64,000 nt of DNA, from contig JPHH03000004.1 of the NCBI GenBank assembly GCA_000750105.3, forward strand, positions 558,001 to 622,000, given 5' to 3'. The notes under the pieces were generated by a model that saw nothing but the letters and a program-made list of their open reading frames with translations, did not search any database and was not told the origin of the DNA. Source of the DNA: Tolypocladium sp. Sup5 PDA-1 (lineage: Eukaryota; Ascomycota; Sordariomycetes; Hypocreales; Ophiocordycipitaceae). Positions 45,324 through 56,817 of this stretch are shown here, in pieces. Every line of letters begins with the position of its first letter. Within the stretch, counting starts at the first letter, position 1. A program made the position numbers and the translations under genes.

Positions 45324-46576
45324 CTAATACCCGTCCTTTCTGCTCACCACATTCGTCAACTCCCTGCCCTCACTCAGCCGCCCCAGGTTCAACTCCAGGA
45401 TCCCCAATATGCGCTTCCCATACGCCGTCGACGCACCGCTCGTATGCGGCGTGATGATCACATTCCCCGCCCCCCACAGCGGATGCCCCTCCGGCAGCGG
45501 CTCCGGGTCCGTCACGTCCAGCGCCGCGCCGCGGATCACGCCCCCGCTCAGCGCCTCGACGAGGTCGTCCGTGTCCACGATGGGCCCGCGGCCGACGTTG
45601 CTCACGACCGCCCTGCCCCTGCCGAGCGCCGCCAGCTCGGCGCGCGCGATGAGGCCGCGCGTCCGCGGCGTGAGCGGCGCGGCCACGACGAGCAGGTCCA
45701 GCCCGGAGCCGAGGAACGCGTGCAGCTCGGCCGTGGAGGCGCCGGAGAACCACTTGCTGGGGAGGACGCCGTCCGGGTCGCCGAGGCCGGGGGGCGTGTA
45801 GGCGGTGTCGCGGCGGGAGGCGGGCGTGGGACGGGGGTGGAGGGTGTAGGCGTGGACGGCCATGCCCATGGCCTTGGCTACGCGGGCGGTTTGGCGGCCG
45901 ATGCTGCCGTAGCCGAGGATGCCTCTTTGCGGTGTTAGTGGGATGGAGGCGATGGGAACTGGTGACGTACACTGTCTTCCCGACCGAGTCGTCGGGAGTC
46001 TCCTCGAGCCTCTTCCACCGACCCTCGCGCTGGTATTCCAAGTACGTCGGGACTAGCACGCATGTGAGCTTGCAGGTCGCGGACTGACGTCTCTGCGCAT
46101 ATAACATACTCTTGTGCTGCAGAGCCAAAAAGGTGGCAATAACCCACTCCGATATCTGCGGTCTACATCTCCGCGTCAGCCCCGAATCACAACATGTATG
46201 TACTCGCCCACTCGGCATCAACCCACCCGTGCACACCATTCGCCGTGCAAAACACAACCTCCGTATCCTTGAACACCGGGTTATCGAGCACATGCTCCGC
46301 CCCCGCGCTCAGCAGCTGCACGTACTGCAACCGCGGCGCCTGCCCGGCCTCGGGGAGCGTGCTGCCCGTGACGAGGACCGTGACGTCCCGCCACAGCGCC
46401 TCGGCGTCGTCGCATTCGGCGAGCGTCGCGTTCCACGCCTGCCGGCGGACCTCGACGGCGAGGTCGGGGAACCGGCCTCGGAGCTGGGCGAGCTGCGAGG
46501 GCGGCGGGGGCCAGGGCGTGAGGAGGAGCAGCTTGTGGCCCTTTAGGGTCCTGTTTGGGTTGTTGGGGACCAGCAT
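45324..46576 (-). CDS. D-isomer-specific 2-hydroxyacid dehydrogenase
   Basis: CDS is complement(join(45324..45924,45971..46162,46227..46576)), 380 aa. It reduces 2-keto acids (glyoxylate, hydroxypyruvate or similar) with NAD(P)H in the cytosol. The N-terminal catalytic half holds LLTPWPPPPSQLAQLR and LQYVQLLSAGAEHVLDNP. GVHG-PQISEWVIATFLAL is restored by intron 1 (64 nt, GTGGGT...GTAG). The Rossmann fingerprint GILGYGSIGRQTARVAKAMG is restored by intron 2 (46 nt, GTACGT...AAAG). Catalytic Arg is in NVGRGPIVD, Glu in DVTDPEPLPEGHPLW and His in ITPHTSG. All family residues are present, so it should be active; the exact substrate is unknown. Its stop lies 46 bp from the stop of the convergent NLR gene, so the 3' UTRs must overlap. 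Confidence 0.92.
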
Positions 46577-48951
46577 GTCGGGTCGTTGGCTGGTTGGTTT
46601 GCGATGAGTATCAGGTGCGGTTAAGGTATGTGAGTGACGGAAACTGTGTATTAGCCTGAGCTGCTTGGAGAGGTAAACCTAGGCACGAAGTGAGGTAGTC
46701 GGACTCACGGCATCGTGGGGCCGTGGGGGGATTGTCACTTCGCAGCCATCCGCAGACTCGTCGGCAAGCTAAGGGGTAAACCCGAAACTCGACCACAAGC
46801 ACAGCCAGGCCTGACAACTGGGCTCTACAGCCATCAAAAGATCAGCGAGGACCGTCAGTGACCCGAGGAACGATGCCGGAGCGGGTGCGGTTTCCGCCAT
46901 TGGTCAGCCGAGCGGCCGGCAATTGCGGAAGTACGGACCGTGATGGCGTGCAGCCTAGGCTTCAATCGGGGCGCCTCAACTCCAGCATCGCTCGGCAACT
47001 CAACCATCAGGGACGTTCACGACGCTCCGGCAGCGGAGGCTCGGTTGGTCTCGATTTGAGTGTTCCTCGACTTCGAGAGGCATACAATACGCAAGGTTCA
47101 AGAAACATCAAATGTGCAACTTGTATGTATTTACATGCAAGTACACGCACAAACAGAGGATACTTAAACTACCGAGTCTTCAATTATTATTTACTTTGTA
47201 TACCTCTCTTCAAGTTGGCCTTTATACACTAGGTGTGCCACATTTAGTCCTTGCGAAATTGGGCTTTGGCCGAGTGTCAACAGCACGGCTAGCCCACGCC
47301 AGGAAGAAGCACGTCGCTTTGATGACCCCTGTTTCTTACCTACAAGTACTCCGTATCTACTTCGTAACCATTACCGTTTCGCCCATGAGCCAGCCTGCCG
47401 AATACGCAGCCGTAAAACTCACAAGACCAAGCTCGCAACACGCCAAAGCCGCCGCAGAAAATAAGCTGGCCAGTCATTTCTCTTTCTTTGCTCAGGACAC
47501 CTCCGCAGCGTGCCGTTTGGCTTGGCCGAGCAGGACCATTAGGGGGTGGTCGTGGGCCGGCTCCTCGGTCCGTTGAGCAGCCATGAATAGTTTGCAATCC
47601 CCTTGAAGGGGTATAAACCCAGCTCATCTCCTGTCATTATATAACTTCGGGGTTGAACCCGTTCATATACCCCCCAGAGGCGTTCCTAGCCAGCTTCATG
47701 CAAACCCTCCTGCACACCCCTCCTCCAAGACGTACAGCCAGCGCCAGGAGCCATGTCGATGTGCTGGAGAGGCTGTCGTCGAACGACAAGGTTCACTCCG
47801 TGAGCAGCACCTGAGCCGAGCCATCACCATCATAAAAGTGCGAGAGTGCTCAACCAGAAATGCAAGAAAAGAAACAAAAAGTTCGTGTCATAATCATTAT
47901 CATAATTCTCTTCAGCCTCTTTCGTCGTCATCATCGTGACCCTCTCTCGTCGTCGTCCTCATCACCCATCATCAGCCAACGATCCAACCAGAGTCGGCGG
48001 CCGACCCCGTTCCTCATATCCAAGCTCAATCTTTAAATCCTCCGCGTCCCGTCCCACTACCGCCCGTCGCGCATAACCTTTATGCATCGACTGACCAAAA
48101 AAAAACGTATGGTGAAGGGAGGTTGTCGGTGACAGATAAGAAAGAAAGAAAGCAAAAAGACTGCTTGCCGTCCCTCGCTCGCTGCAAATGCCGAGTTCAA
48201 AGTTGCCCACGCCCGTTGTATCTTCTCGTCGTGAGAAAACGGGCAGCGCCGAAAACCAAGAAAGGAACAAAAGTCTAGCCTCCCTCCCTCCCGGAAGAAG
48301 AAATAATGAGCCCGGATTCCCAATGGCTGATGTGTGTTTCTCTCACGGACCGTGAGATTGCGTCCGGGGAAGGCAAAAATGCTGATGTGGACTTGCCCAT
48401 CCAGCCCCGAGTTGCCTCCGGGCGGGAGGATCAAGAAGGACATCCAAGAAGGTGGAAATTTCATCATGTGGCCGCCAAAGCTGGTCCTGTTTAATCCCAA
48501 CCGGAGAGCCGGAGTCATCAAGTCTTGAGCCAAATGCCGCTGGCTGCGGCAGGCAATGCCAGGGACGTGAAAGGAAAATGAGAAAACCAAAAGGTGCGCA
48601 AGAGAGCCGGTCAATACAAGTCCAAACTAGCAAGGCCGTTAGAGATGAGGTGGGTCGTTTCTAGAAATGTCGTTACGTGTCGTCATAAAGTCGTTGCCAA
48701 AACATGAAGCCTTGGAATGCATCGCTTTTCTCCCGTTTTGTTTTTGTCGTGCCTCCCCTTTTCCTCCCTTGCTTCATCCATGTTGGTCGAGAGACGGCGG
48801 GTGCCGAGGGTCATGTTCGGTATCTCCCCCGGGGGACGGCTGCGAAGCCTTTCAACCGCTTTTATATATGCACCTTGGACTGCGTCCCGTCTCCGGGCTG
48901 GCCTGAACGGGAAAGTAGAATGCGGGCAGGCATCCCGTGCAGGTAGTACCA
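46577..48951. other. 2.4-kb gene-poor intergenic region
   Basis: Between the dehydrogenase (start at 46576) and the dsRBD-like gene (end at 48952), both on the minus strand. Contains AGTACTCCGTATCTACTTCGTAACC at 47346-47370, an A-rich/GAAA-rich stretch near 48100-48160 and pyrimidine-rich DNA. Part is likely the 3' UTR of the downstream gene. No ORF with a recognisable pattern. Confidence 0.4.
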
Positions 48952-49738
48952 TCAGTCAAACGACGCCGTGGAGCTGCTGCTCGAGTGGTTCCCGGAGCGT
49001 CGGCCGTGGCTGTCGCTGCTGTCACGCGAGGACGTGTGGCGGCTCTTGCGACGACGGCCCGTGTCCGCGGCGGCCGGGAGTCCCTGGACGATTCCGTTGC
49101 GGGCGAGCATGCCGCCGTTGACGGAGAAGTTCCGGCAGACCATGAAGGCGCGCATGGCGGCGTTCTCCTGCGCCAGGACGTCGGACTCGTATGCAAGATC
49201 CGTCTGGTACTCACGCCCGTTTACAAGGACAAGGCAGGTGAAGCCATTGGCGTCTCGGTACAGCTCGTAGGAGGGGTCCGTCCAACCTCGTCGTCGGCAG
49301 AGACCTAGAAACGGAGCCGCTCGTTAGCACTTCCGTCTCTTCAGGGACATGATTCGATCTTGGCGGCGATGCGTATCGGCATACGGAGTGTCAATGGTGC
49401 AGATGCGGCTGCGTTGAAGCCCGAGCAGCCCACCCACGGGACCGTTGGCCCTGCATTAGACAGGGGCCGTTGACGAAACGAGGCGGATATCTCAACTCCG
49501 ACGCAGGTCCACGAGCCCACACCATAGATTGAAAGACTTTGCAGGCCATCATCAGCGCCCCAGCAGCATCAGGATAGCAGCACCTGCGGGCGAGCCTGAC
49601 CAGACCGCCGATATATTGCCCCCCACTTTATACGGCTCACTCATCGGGGTGACCCGACAGCCATTGGGCTGATATGGAATCGCACGAGACTCAATTGACC
49701 GACTTACTCTCGAGATACTGCATATAGAATCCGCCCAT
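48952..49738 (-). CDS. Small dsRBD-like protein, conserved in fungi
   Basis: CDS is complement(join(48952..49304,49708..49738)), 127 aa. A 10-codon first exon (MGGFYMQYLE) and a 403-nt intron (GTAAGT; TTTCTAG) join in phase to SLCRRRGWTDPSYELYRDANGF. The core DPSYELYRDANGFTCLVLVN, GREYQTDLAYESDVLAQENA and AMRAFMVCRNFS has the alpha-beta-beta-beta-alpha order and spacing of a double-stranded-RNA-binding domain, though the basic loop residues of classical dsRBDs are weak. The Arg/Ser/His-rich tail (GRRRKSRHTSSRDSSD) could be phosphorylated or bind nucleic acid. I recall a conserved small family like this in Pezizomycotina but cannot name it. The intron is unusually long here and a missed micro-exon is possible. 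Confidence 0.65.
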
Positions 49739-50542
49739 GGTGTTGGTGGTTGCCAATGGATCCCGGAACACCCGCAGCAAGCCGTTGAAGAAAAAAAAGT
49801 GGAAACGGGGCCGAGGATGGCTGCTTGGGGTGTTTGTGTGCGCAGCGGACGGTAGTTCGGGGGCGAGAAGAGAGAATAAGCCACCAAGGGCAACCTGGCT
49901 GGGGGGGAGATGCAGGTTCAGGTTCGGTGAGTCTGCAATGAGGCCCAACGACGACGAGGAGGGTGGAAGAAGGCGCAATTAGGGACGCAGAGGGGGGTCA
50001 AGAAAGAAGAGGACAGGATCGAGAAGGAACCGGTGCGTCTCCAGCCCGGCAAGATGAGATGAAGCGGGAAACGGAGGGGGAGAGATCCGAGAGAGTCGGT
50101 CGGTGGTCGACGGTGACGAGGGCTAGACTAGACGGTTTGTGCAGACGAGACGAGCCCTTGGACGGCGAGACATGTGTGTTTTATTGCAAAGGCAAAGAGC
50201 CAAAGAGAAAGTTGCTAGCGCGCGGCCGGGGTGTCTGGAGTCAGGTCGACGCGCGAATGGAGGCAGATGTGAGCGACGATGCGGCTCTCGAAAAGAGTGT
50301 GACCCATCTTGATGTGTTGGCGTGCCTCGTTGCCAGTTGATGAAAAAACCGCTGGACATTAGGACACTAGGCCGCTCCACTACGGCGCATGGTGGACGAC
50401 GCAGCGTCTGAGGTCCCTCTCCGGGTTGATGGTACGGTACGTGCGGTAGGGGTACGCCGTACAGCAACAATAATAACAAAGCAGCGCCCTTGCTGTACCT
50501 GGACTTGAGCACCAATGCAACTCGATGCGTCCCAGTTGTACA

Positions 50543-50602
50543 AGGGACCAGGCGAGGGACGGGGCGAGGGACCAGGCGAGGGACCAGGCGAGGGACCAGG
50601 GC
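50543..50602 (+). repeat. 12-bp minisatellite (AGGGACCAGGCG), 5 copies
   Basis: Five consecutive 12-13-bp units: the second reads AGGGACGGGGCG, the others AGGGACCAGGCG, the last with one extra G. Non-coding by all signs. Confidence 0.85.
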
Positions 50603-51726
50603 GTGGCGGGTGCTCTGCTTTCTTCTTTTCTCCTACGAGTAACCCAGTCCGTGCCGAGTACATACTTCCCCTCGCCTCTTGGCCCCTTGGCCGTTGGATT
50701 GCCTGATCTGCCGGGGCTGAGCCAGGGCCGGTGAATTTATACCGGAACACCTGGACGAGTAGATGGTACTCCGGACGCAAGTATTGGTCCGTAGCCAGAT
50801 GCAGAACGTCGAGTAAGGTATTCGCAGACACAGCACTCCCCAGTGGGGTGGCAAAAGGCAAAAGGGAGCCAGCGGCAAAGTCCAAGAGTCGTGGCAGCAG
50901 GACGACGCGAGCTCCGTCGACGCTCAAGCTGGCCCCAGCTTGTGCCTGGTTGGCTGGCCCCGAACGGGCGTCCAAGATCTCTGCTTTGGCGGCCACTAAT
51001 GCACAGCACCTCCAGCAGTATTCTCTGGTACCCATGGAGAGGCGAGCAACGCCCCCGGGGGGGGTCCTGGCCATGAGCTGCAGCGAGCGGTTACAAGGTC
51101 CCCTGTGGCCCAGGCGCCGGGCCTGGAGAGGGGCGAGGCATGGAGGGTTCGTCCGGCAGCCGGCCGTGGGGGACCGGGAGGGAACGACGACGAGGGAGGT
51201 GGCATGTCAGGGTTTCCGTCAGAGTGAAGCACCGGCAGCCTGGATGGTTGGCTTGTGACGGAGGCGCCCAGCTTCTCGGCTCCGCCAGAGAGCCGGTAGC
51301 GCGGGCGATTCGCCGAGATGTGCTTCAACCTCAGATGGTAAGGTAGACCACCATTGATGGATGGAATTGGCACGGGGAGCTTCAATTGGAGTCCCGCCGG
51401 CCGGGCGCTTGCTTGCTCGGGGGTGGCGAGCCATTGTCCAGTGAGAAGCGGCCGGTGGCCAACGGCGATACGCGCGCGAACGTCGGTGAGGGCATCTCAT
51501 CTCCCCATCCGAGCAGCAGCAGCAGCAGCATCAAGCACGAACCAGTGTGCATGAACAGGAGCGGCCTCCTCTGTGGCCTGCTTCTGCGTCTATCGTGATG
51601 CGTGCTGAGTGGTGGCTGGGAGGTGGATCGAAGCTCAGAAGCACCACCGCACCGCGACGACGCACGCCCCCGGTCATTTCACGCGTGGGGAGGAGGTTGG
51701 GCGGTCGACGGTCGACCCAGCAGACG

Positions 51727-51750
51727 GGGCTCCAGGGCTCCAGGGCTCCA
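51727..51750 (+). repeat. GGGCTCCA octamer repeat, 3 copies
   Basis: Three tandem copies of GGGCTCCA in intergenic DNA. Confidence 0.6.
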
Positions 51751-52428
51751 GCAGAGAGGCGCAACAATCATGTCGACTGAGCTCCAAGTTGGAGCCGAAC
51801 GGTGAATGAGCCCCGGCTGATTGGACACCGCGGGAGGTAAGGAGGGGTCGCGAGGCAACTAGGCGCAAAAAGGGCCTGGCCTGTTCGAGCCCTTCCCCTA
51901 ACCCTCATGCACTGATGAGTTGGCAATGCTGCCGGTTTGACGATGTTGATGAACAGGACGGCCGACTGGTAACCAGACTGTACGGAGTACTCGTACACGG
52001 CGGCCCTTTGCGGCCTCGTTCAAGCCTGCCCGTTTCGTCGCGCGAGCCTGCGCGGGGTACAGACGTCGGCGGCGTTTAGATGCTCTGTCTGCATGGAGCG
52101 TATGTACTCCGTACTGTAGATGCAATCCTGGCGGCTCTGGCCCAGCCTCGCCGTTTGAGGAATCATCCTGGGCAAAAGTCTATTCCGGGCAGCCATCTGC
52201 ATCAGGAAGGCAGCCTTGGACGGGTCAATTAGCACGACAGCGGTGCGTGGGCGGGAGAGTCTGATGTTTGATGGCGGAGACGCGCCTCTCGCCATCGTCG
52301 TCGAGAGCTCTGCCTCGGAAGCCATTGATTAGCGCGCAGATCAGCCCAGAGAGCCGGATTGCGCGATGGTCATTCGACAATTGGGTCCGAGGTCCGCCGG
52401 CCGAATCATGGAGCTGGTTGGACAGAAG

Positions 52429-52459
52429 ACAGACAGAGAGACAGAGAGAGAGAGAGAGC
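52429..52459 (+). repeat. GA/GACA microsatellite
   Basis: GACAGACAGAGAGACAGAGAGAGAGAGAGAG-type purine tract ~60 bp upstream of ATG 52521. It looks like 5'-leader or promoter simple sequence. Confidence 0.7.
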
Positions 52460-53450
52460 AAACAGACAGCAACAACAACTCCACTTACAAGCACCATCCA
52501 GCCCTCAGCTCAACAGCAGCCATGTCGTGCCAGCGGCCGGCGCGCGAGGGCCGCAACGCAAACCCGACAGGACGGCACTCATTGCCTGTCTTCTCCAGCG
52601 AGCGTCGGAGCCGTGAGATTGGGAAGCGTCCGTGTGCGGCGGCCTGGTCCACTGTCCACTGTCCCCTCCACCACGCCCGCCGCCCAGACAAGCCAGCAGA
52701 CCGGATGGAGGGGGACAGACCCCTCCTGGGCTTCTGCAGCATCAGCCACCAGAACGGGATCCGGTTTGGTTTGTTGGGATTTGTTGGTTGGTGAAGCCCC
52801 GAGCAGCATCTCGCGCCCCGATCCCACCTCGCATCGCGCGTCGTCTGTCCGTCCGCCGTCCCAACCCAGGCGACAGACACCACGAGTCGGGGCGAGCAGC
52901 ACCAGCAACAAGCTTTCGCCGTGCCGTAAGTTAGTCCTGCTGCTAACCCTCCGGTCGCACCGCGCCGACCAGTCGCTTCATCCGTCCATCGCGGCGTCAT
53001 CCAGCGCGCCCCTCCCCGCCCTCGCCCCCTGCCTGTGATTGCTCGGCTCCTGGCAGCAGCTCTGTCTTTGCCCTCCTTTGGTTCCGCCGTCGGGGGGGGT
53101 GGCAAGGTGGGTGGTTGGTGTGAGATGGAGTCATCAATTGGAGAATAATCGCAGCAGCAGGCCAGCATGGGGCCATGCGCTGGCACAACCAGGGAAGTGA
53201 GGGGCTGGCTGGCACTGGCTTTCCGATGGGCCTCTGCCTTTTCGTACGCCCGGAAGTGTGCGCCCGCCCACTCCGGCTCTTTGCTCCCCGTTGAGGCGAG
53301 ATGTGCATGCAATCTTGCCATTGGCATCGTCGTGTCGTCTCGAAGGCAAAGAGAGGCGTTCTTCCTTGCAGGGAACTCCCCGTCCGGGGACGACGCCCCC
53401 CGACACGTCAACGTTGTGCCAGCAGACCACTGTGGCGTTTTCGCTCTATA

Positions 53451-53510
53451 TACGAAGTATGTAATGTACGAAGTACGCAGGTAGGTCGGCGTGTGGTCCG
53501 TAGTCCGTAC
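53451..53510. repeat. Cluster of TACGAAGTA/TAGTCCGTA motifs
   Basis: Within 60 bp: TACGAAGTATGTAATGTACGAAGTACG and TGGTCCGTAGTCCGTACTTGG. Same motif family as at 10372 and elsewhere in the window. Confidence 0.6.
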
Positions 53511-55123
53511 TTGGAGGTGTCCTTGCGTGCATTAGGGAGCTGGAATGTGCCGACGTGCGGCAATGTTTGCAACTTACATGCAAATGCGTGGTATTGGTAT
53601 TCGCACTACTGCCATGTAAGGCATGGAGTTGAGACATTCAAGCAACGTGCCCATCGTGCCTCGGGTCGGAAATGCTGCATATCTTTTCTTTTTCCCTTCA
53701 GCGCCGATGACACTCTCACACGGCCAGCTACTGACATCTGGAGGGTCATAAGGCGTTGTCGTGAGACGTGGTCCATGAATCGTACATCTTACTACCACTA
53801 CCATTGGGGTGAATCATCCATCTCGTGTCCGTCCAACGCCAAAGACTTGGTCCAGTCCATAAGGTATGCTTCCTTCCACTTCGTGCACAACATTATGTCC
53901 TCTGTACTCCGTACTCTGCACGCACATGAGGGAAGGAGACGCTGGATCCTCTCCTAGCTTCTGTTCTAATACGTCAAGGCGTCTTCCAACGGAGACGTAT
54001 GCACGAGGCGGCCGCCTTTCATGCGGCCACATCTGACTGAGGCCCGCCGGTCCTCTGGCCAAGCCGCTCGCGGCGTCCGATGTCGACTCGACCGTGGCTG
54101 TGAAGTACACGCTTGTAACCGGCCAGTTCGTGTACCGACTGTACTTTTGTATCTGCCTCCAGAAGCTTCCTGTCCGAAGTTCATCCATGCGACCACCATG
54201 CAGTCCTCGTGGGTAAGGTCAGCGCCCGCCCGCGGCCATCACCCGTGTCAGCCCTCCGACCCCGTAGCCAGGCTTCCCCACGATCAAGCAATTTGAACAG
54301 GATATCTACCGTCCATCAAATCCACCACAGTGAATGCGGAGACCTCGCGGCAGGTTGAGACATGCGTCAGGCGTGTTGCCGTACATACCCCTTGTTCGAG
54401 ATATACTAGTTGATCCATACAGCCTTGGTCCCAAGATGATGTGCAGTCCCTTGCAAATGCGGTGTGGCTCGAGGCGTGCCCCCCCCTCATCTCAGACATG
54501 TTTGCCTGCTGCGTACGGACTACATATGCATTGCATGTACGCAGCAGGTAGGCTATGTGTTGGCCTATCCTCGCACTGCAGCTGGGGCGTGAGCAACATC
54601 AACGGCAGGCGGAGATTGGCGAATGCAGGCCAAACCCACTCCCGAGCCTCCACAGGCCGCGGGCGAACCGTCTCGGCGACCCATGCCTTACAAGACCATC
54701 GCCACGGCATGCCGGGCCCCGGACGGTGGCTTCTTGTCAATTGTCCCTTCGCCTGCCAGTGGATGCCCCTCCTCCAGGCAGTGGTCCCGTCACGCTCGGC
54801 CAGAGCCATCAGGTCATGGTGCCTCTGCGATGCTGGATTGATGAGTTGTCCGCCATGCAACTAAGCCAGTGGCGGCGGTGCTTCAGCTTTGCCCGAGTCA
54901 CCAATAGCCTTCCCTCATGCCGTCATCGACGAACGTCGTCCCAACGAACCCAGTGTTCGGATGTGTTTGGATTTCTCGTCCACCTCCCTGCACTCCGTAG
55001 CAGGGACGGACGCCTCGTCTAGCACGTGACATACATCACCCCCCAAGTCGAGCTGTGCAAAGAGGGCCAAGTAATGGCAGCGGCAGCCCGCCGCTCGCCA
55101 AGGCACAGCTTTATGTCAGGTGG

Positions 55124-56817
55124 CTAAAAGCCCTGCTTGGAAGCAAAGTACTTCTGGCAGCCCTCTACCTTGTGTTGGGGAATGGCATAAACCGGGTGCG
55201 TCGTGCCGACTCGATCCTCTTCGTCGAATATCTGCTCATCCTTCACAAAGGGAGACACGGTCCAGACGTCAAAGTCCATCATGGCCGCATCAGCACGGGC
55301 CGAGACCAACCTCCAGTCGTGCTGGGCAGCGCTCAATCCCGAGAGAACATAGCACGTGTGGTATGCGTCGGAGTACCTTGTCCCATGAGTCAACGCGGGG
55401 GTCCACGAACGAGTGGGCAGAGATGTACTCACTTGCTTGGCTTGTCTCTCATGCCGCCGCGCTTTGACAGATCCTGACCGCAGCAGAGGATGTACCGGAT
55501 CAGTCCGTTTCGGCTGAACAGGCTGTCGTCGGCCTGCATGGGCGGGTGGTCTGCAGGCCCCGTCGCGGGCCCCTCTGGCCCGTTCAGGCTGGCCTCGATC
55601 AGGGGCCAGCATCCGCCTACCCAGTGGCTGTAGCAGCCGTCGACAAGCTTGTTCGTGCGACCGGAAAAGCCACCCTCGGGTGCATACTGGCGAGCAGAGA
55701 GCCAAGAGAGAAGTCGCGGAACATCGAGATACCTGCCGGGTCGGGGAACGTCAGTATGCAGGTCGTGCCATGTCGCAACTATAGTGGCCGGGGCATCGTG
55801 GGTTGAGAGGGCGAGCGACTTACCTCGGAATGGTTCGATGCGGAGAATCCAGGATCGAGAGGCATCCCAAGGCGCAAAAGGCGTACGCGCCATGGGCTTC
55901 GACGCCCGGCTTCGCCGATACTCCTCCCTCATACGTCTGGCCTAAATGAAGTAACGATCAGAGGGTAACGAGAACGCGAGGCCCAGAGCGAGACTTACAT
56001 CGTCGTACCCATTCCCCCAGGCCGCTGAAAAGGCCAGTGTGGCCGGCTGCGTATGCGGGCGAGTCGGGTGATAGGTCGAGGGGGATGTTGAGCAGCGAGA
56101 TGATGACAGCTGCGCAGTAGGCCCCTCTAAAAAGGGTCGTTAGCGGTGGTGTCACGACATGGGCGTCTGCCCGCGGGAAACGTACCTCACGTCCTCTTCG
56201 CCTCCGACGGCTATCTGGAAGCCCCCATCGGGCTGCTTCAGCGAGCACAACCACTTCCACATGCTCCTCCTATCAACCACCTCGTAGGCCTCGTCTCCAC
56301 CAACCAAGGCCAACGACAGGACCGTTGCATAGGTGGTGGCGAGATGCGAGGTCTGGCCGAACCCGCCAGCGAATCCACCCGTCTCGTTCTGCATGGGCCG
56401 GACCGTCTCGATGAGCCTCGAGCGATATGAGCCCACATCCTCACCGAGAAGCGACAAGCCAGCGAGGCACCAGTAGAAGATCCACGGCCTGCTGGGGTCT
56501 GCAGACTTGAACTGGGCTGGCAGCTTGCCAAGCTGCTTCTGCAAGAACTGCACGTGGCGGGCGCGGTACAGGTGCGGAATCCCGTGGGCGTTGTGATAGC
56601 CATGCCCCTCCCCCGTCAACAAGAACGGTAGGCATTCCTCAATGGTCTCGTCCTGGAGCCGGGAGCTGTCCGTCTCCAGAGCATCCCGGATCGGCGGGTT
56701 CGTCGTGAAGAGCCCTGGAACCGATGGGCTCACATCCTCCGGATGCGTGCGCGTGCTGCCATGCACCGACGGCGGGCCCACCATGTGCGTTGGCGGCTGC
56801 TGCGTTGCTGCGGCCAT
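55124..56817 (-). CDS. RAM1: Protein farnesyltransferase beta subunit
   Basis: CDS is complement(join(55124..55376,55433..55732,55824..55941,55999..56126,56186..56817)), 476 aa. With the alpha subunit it farnesylates CaaX-box Cys of Ras, Rho and mating-pheromone precursors in the cytosol. The alpha-alpha barrel repeats are visible (SRPWIFYWCLAGLSLLGE, GGFAGGFGQTSHLATTYATV, GGVSAKPGVEAHGAYAFCAL, GGFSGRTNKLVDGCYSHWVGG). Zinc ligands are Asp324 and Cys326 in LVDGCYSHW and His399 in DAYHTCYVLSGL. All four introns are 56-91 nt with GTACGT, GTAAGT or GTGAGT donors, and each restores the conserved frame. The start at 56817 (MAAATQQPP) is chosen over an in-frame ATG at 56886 that would add an Arg-rich 23-residue leader unusual for this cytosolic enzyme. 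Very secure family assignment. Confidence 0.93.

Larger units (their letters stand above)
49739..55123. other. 5.4-kb region without a supported gene
   Basis: The longest gene-free stretch in the window. It holds a 12-bp minisatellite (50543-50602), an 8-bp repeat GGGCTCCA x3 (51727-51750), a GA microsatellite (52429-52459) and many copies of the TACGGAGTA/TACGAAGTA motif, densest at 53451-53510. Around 52465-52520 the plus strand has a CA-rich leader followed by ATG at 52521 in good context and a 91-codon ORF with no recognisable family. Long open frames here, on both strands, are Pro/Arg/Ala-rich GC shadows. It could encode non-coding RNA. Confidence 0.4.

Noticed and set aside
52485..53411. 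308-codon minus-strand ORF in the gene desert
   Set aside because: Biased Arg/Ala/Gly/Trp composition with runs, no recognisable motif, and the opposite strand is equally open. Not enough to call a gene.
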